The notes beneath the pieces were generated by a model. The model did no database searches. It saw nothing but the letters and a program-made list of their open reading frames with translations, and was not told where the DNA came from. 64,000 bases of DNA from Bacteroidia bacterium. Its GTDB lineage: Bacteria > Bacteroidota > Bacteroidia > Bacteroidales > GWA2-32-17. Positions 35,471 through 44,168 of this stretch are shown here, one piece after another (the first letter of the stretch is position 1; each line of letters opens with the position of its first letter). Made by a program: the position numbers and the translations under genes. The stretch covers positions 62,001 through 126,000 of the forward strand of contig JACREQ010000008.1 in assembly GCA_016218155.1 (NCBI GenBank), in the 5' to 3' direction.

Positions 35471-37594
35471 TTATTCCTTTATCAGTTTTAGAGTTTCTGA
35501 CTTTCCATCAATTATTACTGAAAGAAAATATACACCACTTGGAATATCTGTTTTTAAAACACTGCTAACAGGTATGTCATAAGGTCCACTTAAATAATTC
35601 TTCTTAAAAGATGAAATCCTTTGACCGAGCATATTTGAAAGAGATATTTCAACATCTGAAGCTTTGTTTAAATCAAATACCAAAACAGACTCATTATTTA
35701 TTGGATTTGGATATAAATTTAAATTATTTGTAACAGAAAGTGTTAAATTTTCGACATTCGTTAACTGATCCAAATTAATATTATCTATATAAATACTATT
35801 TCCACTACCTGATGTTACCAAAAACTTTACTCTGATATTTGGTCTTGTCATGAACAAACCCAGATTAACAGTTTCCATTCTCCACTGCGAACTGTTAGGA
35901 GTAAATGAAGTAACAAGAGCACCACCATTAGTTGCAAGTGTAGCACCAAATTTTGTTTGCCTTAAATACCATGAATTTCCACAGTTATAAGAAACATAAA
36001 CCTGAATTTTATCATTATCTGTTGCAGTTTTTTGAGCATAAGCAACCCAATAAGTAAAGAAATTACTAGGATTATTTCCTGCAAATAAAATATTTGGTGA
36101 ATATAATTCGGAGGTTTGACCAGCCACATTGCTTGCATTATTAACCTTTAATGAAGACGATCCATCATATCCAACAGTTGTTCTTACCCAGTTAGATGTG
36201 CTATTACCTCTTATTAGCCAACTTTTTGTTGTGTCTAAATAATTTGGAAATGAACTATCCTCAAAACTTTCTACCCAAGGGATGTTTTCACCTACTGTAG
36301 AATTCTGAACCTGTATAATATTTGCCTTTGTTATTTGGTTGCTTCCACTAGTATTTGAAGCAGTTAATGAGACACTATAATTTCCTGCAGAAGCATAAGA
36401 AATAATTGGACTTACATCATTTGAAACAGACGGTGTTCCGCCAGGGAAAGACCATTGCAAAGAATATCCAGTATCAACATTCCATGTCAGATCAGTGAAT
36501 TGAACTGTAAGATTATCGCAACCAAGAGTTTTGTTATACCTAAAATCAGGTTCAGGAATACATACTTGTGAAATATAACTATCATTTGTGCCAGTAGCAA
36601 CTAAATTTGAGGCTGACCATAAATTATTTCTTCCACTGATAGAACTGTTTAAAGTAGCTCTCATTCTGGTTTTCTGTCCTTCAGTGTACATATTACTACA
36701 GTAACTATAATCCATGTAGTTTTGCACGTTGTCTAATTCTCCACAAGTATTTGCAGTTAAATTACAACTTGTATGTCCAATTGTATTTGGTGTGTCAGAA
36801 ACACCATCATCAATTCCGCAATTAGATGCAAGTCCAGGCTCATTGCTATTTCCCCATGTATGAGCAAGATTCAAATAATGTCCAACTTCATGAGTAAGTG
36901 CTCTAGAAGTACCATTATTACCGGTTCCTATACTTCCAACATAAGTTGCTAATAATATCACTCCATCTTTATTAGCACCCCAAGTACCAGAAACACTTGA
37001 TGGATAATAAGAATAACCTGCTGCACCAGACTCTAAATTGTTAGCTGTCCAAATATTCAAATATTTATTTCTTGGCCATGATGGCGAAAGAAGCTTAGAA
37101 TCATCATTTGCATTATATGTTTCACTTGTTACGGTTCTAACAATACCTTCAGTACAATTGCCATTAGGATCAATCTGAGCTAATCTGAACTCTATATTAC
37201 TATTTGCAGCAATGCCTTGAAATGCAGGAACTATATTTGAAGTATCCGCATTTAATTTTTTAAAATCTTCATTCATTATTCTTATCGCATCTAAAATCTG
37301 AGCTTTTGAAATATTTTCTGCTCCGTAGTAATGTAAAACATGGAATACTACTGGAATAACATAGGTCACTTCAGATTTATGCTGGTTTTGAGAAAATTGT
37401 TTTGTAAATAATTCGAGTTCACTTTTAGCATTTAATGCATCTGGATTTTCTATTTCAGCACGACGATCTGCTTCATACTCTGAGCATAAATGAGTTTGTG
37501 CAACACTATTAAAAACCATTACTATAGAGAATAAAGTAAACAAACTAATTCTCAATAAATTATTTTTTAGACTAATATTAATTGAAGTTTTCAT
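35471..37594 (-). CDS. T9SS-secreted M43 (pappalysin-like) zinc metalloprotease, copy A
   Basis: 707 residues. Signal peptide (1-32), a propeptide-like region with a VIPVVFHVLHYYG strand, then the metzincin zinc motif HEVGHYLNLAH (about residue 234) and a downstream Met-turn NYMDYSYC, both typical of family M43. A PKD-like domain follows (about 370-440; WSFPGGTPS), then a beta-sandwich of the MAM/jelly-roll type (about 445-620), and a T9SS type A sorting domain (about 635-707; LYPNPINNES, ending TLKLIKE). It is a secreted or surface protease. A close paralogue lies at 51160-53310 in the same orientation. Confidence 0.9.
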   Translation of the reverse strand: MKTSINISLKNNLLRISLFTLFSIVMVFNSVAQTHLCSEYEADRRAEIENPDALNAKSELELFTKQFSQNQHKSEVTYVIPVVFHVLHYYGAENISKAQILDAIRIMNEDFKKLNADTSNIVPAFQGIAANSNIEFRLAQIDPNGNCTEGIVRTVTSETYNANDDSKLLSPSWPRNKYLNIWTANNLESGAAGYSYYPSSVSGTWGANKDGVILLATYVGSIGTGNNGTSRALTHEVGHYLNLAHTWGNSNEPGLASNCGIDDGVSDTPNTIGHTSCNLTANTCGELDNVQNYMDYSYCSNMYTEGQKTRMRATLNSSISGRNNLWSASNLVATGTNDSYISQVCIPEPDFRYNKTLGCDNLTVQFTDLTWNVDTGYSLQWSFPGGTPSVSNDVSPIISYASAGNYSVSLTASNTSGSNQITKANIIQVQNSTVGENIPWVESFEDSSFPNYLDTTKSWLIRGNSTSNWVRTTVGYDGSSSLKVNNASNVAGQTSELYSPNILFAGNNPSNFFTYWVAYAQKTATDNDKIQVYVSYNCGNSWYLRQTKFGATLATNGGALVTSFTPNSSQWRMETVNLGLFMTRPNIRVKFLVTSGSGNSIYIDNINLDQLTNVENLTLSVTNNLNLYPNPINNESVLVFDLNKASDVEISLSNMLGQRISSFKKNYLSGPYDIPVSSVLKTDIPSGVYFLSVIIDGKSETLKLIKE
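36008..36130 (-). repeat. 123-base block identical to 51700-51822 (within the two M43 protease genes)
   Basis: The block matches base for base with the second copy and is bounded by mismatches on both sides, while the flanking parts of the two genes differ at many third positions. It is the longest identical run I found in the pair. Confidence 0.85.
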
Positions 37595-37711
37595 ATAATT
37601 ATTATTTAAAATGACTGTGATTATTTAATATCTAAATAAAACAGTACTCAAAAATTTAAAAATGATAAAATGAGTTAAAGCTGTTGTATATTTAACAACA
37701 GACAGATAAAA

Positions 37712-38077
37712 TCATAGTCTTAATTTAGACAAACAAACAGTCGTTAATGACTTGCCAGGAGGCGGATTGGTTTTAACTATATGAAAAACAGAAATACTAC
37801 TTAACAGAGTAGTATTAACAGTTGGTAAAGCAAATAAAGAAATTGGATTATTACTATGGTTAAAGCTTAAATTATCAGACTGAACAAATTTAGTCTTAAC
37901 TTTATATGTATGATTTACATTCTTACAAAATGGACAATCTCCATCACAACATTTTTTTGCATTTGAATAAAATGAAACAGAAACTAAATGATTGTTACAG
38001 TAATGCTCAGAAACGTATATGCCAGTTGTAGATAAAATCAGTAAGAAAGAAATTAATATGTTTATAAAAATTCTCAT
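37712..38077 (-). CDS. HYC_CC_PP family small secreted protein, copy A
   Basis: 121 residues. N-terminal hydrophobic segment (about 4-20), then the family signature: EHYCNN (HYC), KKCCDGDCPFC (CC) and a late NPPPGKS (PP). This small Bacteroidota family is often found beside metal-efflux genes; its function is unknown. The many cysteines and the company it keeps suggest metal binding in the envelope. A paralogue lies at 46694-47062. The two copies bracket the redox cluster. Confidence 0.75.
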   Translation of the reverse strand: MRIFINILISFLLILSTTGIYVSEHYCNNHLVSVSFYSNAKKCCDGDCPFCKNVNHTYKVKTKFVQSDNLSFNHSNNPISLFALPTVNTTLLSSISVFHIVKTNPPPGKSLTTVCLSKLRL

Positions 38078-38162
38078 TAATTTGGTTTTCTATACAACTA
38101 TAAATATTTGTTCATTATTTATTAGACTCTTTAAATTAACAAAGGTTTAAAACTAACTATTT

Positions 38163-39179
38163 TTATTTTTCTACATTTTCTTCGCATTTTGATTTATCTG
38201 GGTAAAATCTATAAGTTATTCCAAATGTAAATTGATGCTGTGAACTAATTTGTGTGTTAAACATATATTGATACAATGGATGTTCAGACATTAAATAAAA
38301 AGTTAACTTCCCTTTATAATTATATGATATTTGTGGCACAAAAAATACTTTTCTAAACCCAGTTGCATCTGGATTATAATTTGGATATGCATACATGAGA
38401 ATGTTATTATTCAATTTCATTTGATCAACCCATTCTCCTTTTAACTGAATTGTAACTGTTAGTTTTTTAAATAAAGTTTTACTTGCAAAAAGCCCAATGC
38501 TGGCATAATCACCTATTTTTTCTCCTAGTGGATTCCATCCTTTCTTTATGTATGTGGCATTAGTAAAGAAGTTTAGTTTTTTAATACTATTTCCTCTAAA
38601 TAAGAATAAATAAAAAATCAGATCTTGTGCCCCTGAAGAAGTCTGTACTGCCAATGTTTTGGGAATATAATAAGGCTCACCTGAAAATGGCTCAATCTTT
38701 TTAATTGAATCATTATATGATCCCAAAGGTACTTTGAAGCCAAGCCCGACAGTTAATTCAGTTGTTTTAGAATTTTTGGTTATTTTTAAAATATCGTAAC
38801 GAGGAAAAATAATCAAATCACCAATTCCTGAAGATGAATTTGTGTCAACTTTATGAAGACCAACTTGTGTTTTATTAATCCAGTATCCGGTTTCTAATGA
38901 TATAGTCAACTTTTTTGATAAACCAAAGGCTAATCTTGTATAAATATATTTGCTATCATAGCTATCTAAAAAATTAGTATCTGGTTTATCTCCGGTTAAA
39001 AATTTAGTTGTACTAATTAATTGGAAATTAGAATTTACTTCCATCTGATTTTCAGACAATACTCCCTGAGAAGATCCACCAGCAATCGGACTGCCACCAC
39101 CACCGCCACAGCATTGTGCATATGTTTCAAATACATTTAAAACAAAAATTAATACAACAAAAACAATATTATATTTCAT
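38163..39179 (-). CDS. Outer-membrane beta-barrel protein with CCGGGGG N-terminus
   Basis: 338 residues. Signal peptide (1-22, ending TYAQ), with the mature protein beginning CCGGGGGSP. The rest alternates polar and aromatic residues in short strands (TISLETGYWI, ELTVGLGFKVPLG, LTFYLMSEHP) and ends in an FTFGITYRFYP strand, as in barrel proteins of the MetA/PF13557-like 'transporter' class. It lies 32 bases downstream of the thioredoxin-like gene and probably belongs to the same transcript. Transported substrate unknown; an outer-membrane partner of the redox cluster is possible. Confidence 0.65.
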   Translation of the reverse strand: MKYNIVFVVLIFVLNVFETYAQCCGGGGGSPIAGGSSQGVLSENQMEVNSNFQLISTTKFLTGDKPDTNFLDSYDSKYIYTRLAFGLSKKLTISLETGYWINKTQVGLHKVDTNSSSGIGDLIIFPRYDILKITKNSKTTELTVGLGFKVPLGSYNDSIKKIEPFSGEPYYIPKTLAVQTSSGAQDLIFYLFLFRGNSIKKLNFFTNATYIKKGWNPLGEKIGDYASIGLFASKTLFKKLTVTIQLKGEWVDQMKLNNNILMYAYPNYNPDATGFRKVFFVPQISYNYKGKLTFYLMSEHPLYQYMFNTQISSQHQFTFGITYRFYPDKSKCEENVEK

Positions 39180-39211
39180 ATCCTTAATAATGTTATAACA
39201 TAATATTTATG

Positions 39212-39994
39212 TTAATGTGAAACAATTAACTTCATTAATTTATTGCGATCAGCTACACTTATTTTAATAAAATAAATTCCATTTGTTAATTCGGATGTAT
39301 TTATTTGTATTTCATTAATCCCAGAACTAAGTTGATCTTTATTTAATTCAGAAACTTTTTTACCAACAAAATTATAAAGTTCAACTTTAACATTTGATTT
39401 TTCATTCAAATCAATTGATAAAGTTGTTTGATTACCAGCAGGAATAGGGAATAGGCTCATTTTATTAAAGTCAAAACCTAGATTTTCAATACCTGTTGTA
39501 TTTAGTGCATTATTAATAGCAGTTTGTAAATTTGATGAATTAAAAGTATTTACAGTACTATTAAAGAAAACACTGTGAGATGAACCACCAAGTACTACGA
39601 TTTTAGGCATACCAGCCGCTCCATAGTTTGTCATATTGATTGAAGTATTTACAAATCTTTGGGAAAATGCTGATTGTGGCATCCCATTGGTATTTGCCCA
39701 ACTATTCAATGAACTGCATACTGTATTGGCGTAGTCATCTACCATATAGAAAAATACACGACCTGGATTTGTAGACTGATAACTATTTACAACATTATAA
39801 GATGTTTTTGAATTTGGAATACACGTACTACATGGCATTACCCAGCATAAAACAACAACTTTTCCGGCATCAAGTTCAGTAAAAAGATCGTGTGAACCTC
39901 CATTACAATCATTACAAGTGAAATTTGTTGCGGTTTGTCCAAAACTCGTAATTCCAAAAATCATTGAGATTAAAAATAGATAGATTTGTTTCAT
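39212..39994 (-). CDS. T9SS-secreted thioredoxin-like protein with CSTC site
   Basis: 260 residues from the ATG at 39994; a longer frame opens at 40042, but only the inner start begins with a clean signal peptide (MKQIYLF ... SFGQ). Residues about 22-165 resemble a thioredoxin/TlpA-like fold with VVLCWVMPCSTCIPN carrying the CxxC pair and a later GMPKIVVLGG cis-proline-like segment. An additional CNDC pair lies near the mature N-terminus. The C-terminal ~70 residues are a T9SS type A sorting domain (LFPIPAGNQ, then GIYFIKI). It should be outside the cell or on its surface, unusual for a thiol-redox protein. Confidence 0.75.
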   Translation of the reverse strand: MKQIYLFLISMIFGITSFGQTATNFTCNDCNGGSHDLFTELDAGKVVVLCWVMPCSTCIPNSKTSYNVVNSYQSTNPGRVFFYMVDDYANTVCSSLNSWANTNGMPQSAFSQRFVNTSINMTNYGAAGMPKIVVLGGSSHSVFFNSTVNTFNSSNLQTAINNALNTTGIENLGFDFNKMSLFPIPAGNQTTLSIDLNEKSNVKVELYNFVGKKVSELNKDQLSSGINEIQINTSELTNGIYFIKISVADRNKLMKLIVSH

Positions 39995-40155
39995 GATATT
40001 ATTTAGATTAAAATGTTTCAATATTAATAAATAAAGATACAATAATTATGCTGTAAAACATAATTATTTTTGTTAAATCTGCTGAATTTCTAAAAGATTT
40101 TTTCTTTTCCATAACATACTTTATTTTACTATATTCATTTGCATTACACTTAATT

Positions 40156-41121
40156 TTATTCATCTTCCCAATTATTTTTACTGATTAAATAAGAAATAAT
40201 TGATCTGATTTCTTCTTTTGACAGATTGTTTTCCCAGGAGGGCATAAATAAGGGTGGTTTTGGACCAGTTGAATCAGCTTTTAAAACAATGGGAGCTCCG
40301 TTTAAAATTTTATTATAAATCGAAGTATATTGTGCAAGAAAACGATCATAATTTCTAAATGGTGGGTAATCGCTTAATTTTGAAAAATCTGCATTAATTT
40401 CTAAAAGTTTAATAATTGTATCAGCAGCCTCTTTATCAGGAATTTTAAGTTTAGTGCCAAGTGTTATTAGGTCAGGAATAGTAGGCTTTGCATAGTTGTA
40501 ATTTTTAATTCCACCTATTCCTTCCTTTCCATGGCAAGTGACACAGTTTTTAATAACAAATAATTGTTTTCCTTTTTCTATAATATTTTCAGGCAGTGTT
40601 AATGTATCATTTAACATACAACATTTTGTAATAAGACTATCATTTTTCATTTTACTAATCATATTATCAGTAATTAGTATATTATCTTCCAGTATAATTA
40701 TTTTCCCTTGCATATAAAAATGGCATTTTCCACAAACTATTGTACAATAATACCTGAAGCTACCTACTTTATTTGCTTTGAATGGTATTTCATACATTTT
40801 TCCCGGCCAAACTTCAACTGGCCCAATATTCAATTCAGGGCAATAAAATGAATGTGTAACATCCATACTTGTAAAACGAAATATGACTTCTTCACCTTTT
40901 TTTAATATTATTACAGCTTGTTTAAAATCTTTTGTCCAATAATTTGCTCCATTAACCTCTTCTTCAGTCCAAACACCATTTTTTGCAACAGCAGTAAGAA
41001 AAATAATTCTCTTCCCTGAATTGTTTTTCCACGGCGCAAAATAAAAAATTAAAAAGGTTGTGACAGCTAAAACTAACACAACAAATATTCTTGTAATTAT
41101 TTCACCAACTTTATTTTTCAT
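40156..41121 (-). CDS. CuA (COX2-like) domain fused to cytochrome c
   Basis: 321 residues. One N-terminal membrane helix (about 10-29), then a cupredoxin domain with a complete CuA ligand set: H90 and C126, C130, H134, M137 in CTIVCGKCHFYM (the C-x3-C-x3-H-x2-M signature). The glutamate normally between the two cysteines is replaced by Ile, tolerable because it binds through its backbone. A cytochrome c domain follows with haem motif C193-x-x-C196-H197 and a likely axial M293 in PPLFMPSW. This is the plan of caa3-type oxidase subunit II, but no oxidase subunit I is nearby. It should accept and pass electrons in the periplasm, anchored in the inner membrane. Confidence 0.85.
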   Translation of the reverse strand: MKNKVGEIITRIFVVLVLAVTTFLIFYFAPWKNNSGKRIIFLTAVAKNGVWTEEEVNGANYWTKDFKQAVIILKKGEEVIFRFTSMDVTHSFYCPELNIGPVEVWPGKMYEIPFKANKVGSFRYYCTIVCGKCHFYMQGKIIILEDNILITDNMISKMKNDSLITKCCMLNDTLTLPENIIEKGKQLFVIKNCVTCHGKEGIGGIKNYNYAKPTIPDLITLGTKLKIPDKEAADTIIKLLEINADFSKLSDYPPFRNYDRFLAQYTSIYNKILNGAPIVLKADSTGPKPPLFMPSWENNLSKEEIRSIISYLISKNNWEDE

Positions 41122-41136
41122 TTTGTTTAATAATTG

Positions 41137-42585
41137 TTAACTTAAAAAGAATAAAATAAATGCTAATGCAATAATTGTAGAAAAAATAGCAACAGGTATT
41201 AACCCACGAAATGCAGCTTTTGCAGATTTAAAAAGATTTTGGCCAATAAAATATCCACTATTAATTGCATAACCTAAACCAATTAAAAGTAACCCTACTT
41301 GTATATACCCTATATAATCTGGAATAAATGGCTGCCATTGAAAATTTGAAGTCCCGAATAAATCCCAGCCCCATCCAAAAGGATCAGAGAATATTGAAAT
41401 AACATAAGAGCCATTTATTAAAATCAAAGGAATACTAAATGCAATCCACGCCATCAACCCAAGAGGGATTAAAACATAAGAATATGCTAAAAATATTTCT
41501 TTTATGGAAACTGTTTTTACTTGCGATAATTTTTTTATTAATAATGAAAGCAAATAGAAAATTAATGGAACAATTACAATTGAGATTAACCATAATAAAC
41601 CCGCATATATTAAAAACCCTTTCCAATCTCCACTTTCTGCAGCATTAACCCAATCTTTTAAGGTGCCACTAGCTCCCAAATATATCATAGAATATGCATG
41701 ACTAGTTCCTACATCAATAAAAGCCTTCCACGATTCGTCAAAACCTTTAATATTTCTTTCAGATGCAAAGGGTCTAAGATTTAATGCAATATTATCATTA
41801 GGACAAGTTTTTACACACTCCATACAAAGCCCACAATAATTACTAGTGTCCATTGTTCCCATATATTCTGACCAAGGACATCCCCAACCTTTTTCATTTC
41901 CACGCAAGCATCCTTTTTCTTTACATTTCAGGCAAATTTCTGCATCTTTTGATCTTAATTCAATCATTGAAGCTTTTGAATAAAGGCCAATAAAACCGCT
42001 AACCGGACAAACATGGCGACAGAATGCCCTTAAACGGTATACAAACGCAAGAAATGTAGCTAACAATAACATTCCTCCAAGTACAATAGCAGATACAAAT
42101 GGACGGGTTACAAGAAAAGCACTAAACGTGCATAGTGTTAAGAATGCAAAATTAGGAATCCAAATATTATTAAAAATCTTAGGCCACTTTTTATTTAAAC
42201 CGTACATTTTGTTTCTTAAATATCCAGTCTTTCCAGTTCTTACTTTAATAAATGAAAATCTTTGAAAAAAGTCACCAAAAAAAGGAAGTGGGCACATGGC
42301 ACACCATAATCTACCAAAGAATGGGACCAAAATTGATATTAACATAAACCACCAAAAAATCCAGATCAAAACAATTGCAATATTTCTGTTTCCTATGGGG
42401 GTTCCGATCAATCCACCCAGAATTACAAGAAAAAAAACAAATAATCCTGCAAAAGTTAAAGTAAATTGAAAATATCTTGACTTTACAATTCTTTTTATAA
42501 TAGGAAATTTCTCAAAAAGATCAATTCTTTTTGAAGTTTTCTCAATAATTATTTTATTTCCTATTTCAAAACTTTTATTTGTCAT
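41137..42585 (-). CDS. Polytopic Fe-S membrane protein related to NosR/NapH/CcoG
   Basis: 482 residues. About eight membrane helices surround a cytoplasmic iron-sulphur part. Motifs: LWCAMCPLPFFG and FCRHVCPVSG, the paired C-x3-CP motifs of the NosR/NapH/CcoG group, then CLKCKEKGC, a GCPWSEYMG segment and a ferredoxin-like cluster CGLCMECVKTCP. Relatives carry electrons between quinol or cytoplasmic donors and periplasmic copper enzymes, or take part in copper reduction during oxidase assembly (CcoG). Lying between two CuA proteins, it is a plausible inner-membrane electron entry point for the cluster. Confidence 0.8.
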   Translation of the reverse strand: MTNKSFEIGNKIIIEKTSKRIDLFEKFPIIKRIVKSRYFQFTLTFAGLFVFFLVILGGLIGTPIGNRNIAIVLIWIFWWFMLISILVPFFGRLWCAMCPLPFFGDFFQRFSFIKVRTGKTGYLRNKMYGLNKKWPKIFNNIWIPNFAFLTLCTFSAFLVTRPFVSAIVLGGMLLLATFLAFVYRLRAFCRHVCPVSGFIGLYSKASMIELRSKDAEICLKCKEKGCLRGNEKGWGCPWSEYMGTMDTSNYCGLCMECVKTCPNDNIALNLRPFASERNIKGFDESWKAFIDVGTSHAYSMIYLGASGTLKDWVNAAESGDWKGFLIYAGLLWLISIVIVPLIFYLLSLLIKKLSQVKTVSIKEIFLAYSYVLIPLGLMAWIAFSIPLILINGSYVISIFSDPFGWGWDLFGTSNFQWQPFIPDYIGYIQVGLLLIGLGYAINSGYFIGQNLFKSAKAAFRGLIPVAIFSTIIALAFILFFLS

Positions 42586-42593
42586 TTACATTA

Positions 42594-43097
42594 TTATTTA
42601 TTTCTGATTCTTAAGTAAAACATTAATAAGAGTCCAATTAATAAACCTAAAATAATTCCAATACTAGTAAATAACATCATATTTGGTTTAACAATTAAGA
42701 TACCTTGCATAAATGGGTGCATATTTCCACAAGTATGAGAACACCGAAAACGAAACTTACCTCTTTGGTTTGCTATTACAACTATTTCGCTAGTATCTTT
42801 CCAGTTATAGCCCAAGCTTGGTTTACGAACTTTGAAACTTTTAATATTAGGAGATATTTCAGCATCGATATCATAATTTTCTAGATAAAACCCATGCACC
42901 ACATCCATTGAAATAAGTCTTATGTGAAGGGTATCATTATAATTAACTTCAATCCTATCTGGTTCATACGAATATTGCCTTGCTTTAATCAAAAAATCTC
43001 GTCTTTCAGGTTTTGCAACTATTAAACTTACAAGCACACCAACAATACCACCCACGATGGTTATGATAATTACAATTGCGATCAATTTAATTTTCAT
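42594..43097 (-). CDS. Small CuA-domain (COX2-like) protein with membrane helix at each end
   Basis: 167 residues. Membrane helices at about 5-28 and 142-162; between them a compact cupredoxin domain with H68 in DVVHGFY and C119, C123, H127, M130 in CSHTCGNMHPFM, a complete CuA ligand set. His replaces the usual Glu between the cysteines. It has the CuA half of an oxidase subunit II but lacks cytochrome c and lies far from any subunit I gene. Placed 8 bases before the Fe-S membrane protein gene, it is likely to exchange electrons with it. Binding of a dinuclear copper centre is strongly suggested by the ligands but not shown. Confidence 0.82.
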   Translation of the reverse strand: MKIKLIAIVIIITIVGGIVGVLVSLIVAKPERRDFLIKARQYSYEPDRIEVNYNDTLHIRLISMDVVHGFYLENYDIDAEISPNIKSFKVRKPSLGYNWKDTSEIVVIANQRGKFRFRCSHTCGNMHPFMQGILIVKPNMMLFTSIGIILGLLIGLLLMFYLRIRNK

Positions 43098-43145
43098 TTT
43101 GTAAATATTTGAATTCTTAAACAGACACTTTTCTTCATCAGTATG

Positions 43146-43736
43146 TTATTTTGCCATATTAAAATTAACTACAAGTTTACCACTAGCAGGAACTGTAATT
43201 TGTTGCGGAGCAGATTTCAGTTTTTCATTCCAAACCTGTATTGTATATTTTCCAGCTGGTACACCTTTAATAGAAAAGTTACCTTCTTTATCAGTCACAG
43301 CAAAATATGGATTCTGTAGTACAATAATGTAAGCCTCCATTTCGGGATGAACATTACACAGAATAACAGACTGACATCCTAATTTATCATATTTATAAGA
43401 TTTTACAACTCCTTTTCCATAGGAACCAAGGTCAAATTTCGAACATTTATCAGGACAAAATACATTATGGAGCACATCATCGTTATTAAGAAAGTCGACA
43501 GTAGAGCCAACCATAATGGGCAAAACACGGGGTATGAAAGTTAAATTCTTCTGATCCATCTGAGCATGCTTAGCAGAGGGTTTGAAATTACCCTCTGCTT
43601 TTTCAATATATACAACAGTATTTGCTTTATACTTAGTTTTAGTTAACTCTGTCTCTACTTTGCCCGTAATCTGAGCAGCACAGAAGCCAAAAATAAATAA
43701 AGCTATAGCAGTTGTAAAAAAAAATCTTTTATACAT
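43146..43736 (-). CDS. Secreted cupredoxin (plastocyanin-like) with regulatory-like C-terminal domain
   Basis: 196 residues. Signal peptide (1-21, ending FCAAQ). The first domain resembles methylamine-utilisation/plastocyanin-like proteins, with type-1 copper ligands H90 (DVLHNVF), C127, H130 and M133 in CNVHPEM; extra cysteines C94, C98 and C121 could form disulphides. The last ~55 residues (DKEGNFSIKGVPAGKYTI) are a carboxypeptidase-regulatory-like beta domain. As a mobile or tethered one-electron carrier it would suit electron transfer between the CuA proteins and the outer-membrane cytochrome (inference). Confidence 0.8.
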   Translation of the reverse strand: MYKRFFFTTAIALFIFGFCAAQITGKVETELTKTKYKANTVVYIEKAEGNFKPSAKHAQMDQKNLTFIPRVLPIMVGSTVDFLNNDDVLHNVFCPDKCSKFDLGSYGKGVVKSYKYDKLGCQSVILCNVHPEMEAYIIVLQNPYFAVTDKEGNFSIKGVPAGKYTIQVWNEKLKSAPQQITVPASGKLVVNFNMAK

Positions 43737-43744
43737 AATCTTAA

Positions 43745-44134
43745 CTATTGAACAGTTAAAGTAAAATCCTTTGACATATTATCGCTACCATGCATATACA
43801 TCATTGATAGATTATACATTCCGACTGAATTAAAAGTACATGTTCCAGAATATGTACCAGTAGCACCCTGAGTAAGAGTTAAAGGAGTTGAATTTGTTGC
43901 AGTCGAAAGCTTATAAGAGCATGTGTAATTCGTAACATTGGTAGGCATATCGGAATCTTTTACAAGAAATGTAACTGTAATTAGAGAATCTTTTAATGCA
44001 GGATTTGGTGAATAAGTCATTGTTACTGCTGTTTCATGCATTTCTTCCTTTTTTTTACTACAAGACATACTTGAATAAGCTAAAAAGAGAATAACTACTG
44101 TAACTATTCCCACTGTTGAAATTGATTTTTTCAT
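43745..44134 (-). CDS. YtkA/FixH-like lipoprotein
   Basis: 129 residues. Lipoprotein signal with SSMSC (C25) followed by a KKKEE run; then an immunoglobulin-like domain (about 38-128) of the YtkA type (MTYSPNPALKDSLITVTFLVKD, ending DFTLTV). Several methionines (NLSMMYMHGSDNMS) cluster near the C-terminus and could bind copper. Similar domains occur with copper chaperones and oxidase assembly proteins. It lies 8 bases before the cupredoxin gene, so it is most likely co-translated with it; a copper delivery role is inferred. Confidence 0.65.
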   Translation of the reverse strand: MKKSISTVGIVTVVILFLAYSSMSCSKKKEEMHETAVTMTYSPNPALKDSLITVTFLVKDSDMPTNVTNYTCSYKLSTATNSTPLTLTQGATGTYSGTCTFNSVGMYNLSMMYMHGSDNMSKDFTLTVQ

Positions 44135-44168
44135 GATTTTTTTGTTTTAAATTTATATTTGTGAATTG

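Noticed and set aside
39995-40042. Extended N-terminus of the thioredoxin-like T9SS protein
   Set aside because: The 16 extra residues would lie before a normal signal peptide; the inner ATG at 39994 is better.
40156-43097. Cytochrome c oxidase or nitrous oxide reductase operon
   Set aside because: CuA domains are present, but there is no subunit I, subunit III or NosZ-type CuZ protein, nor nosD/F/Y/L, within the window.
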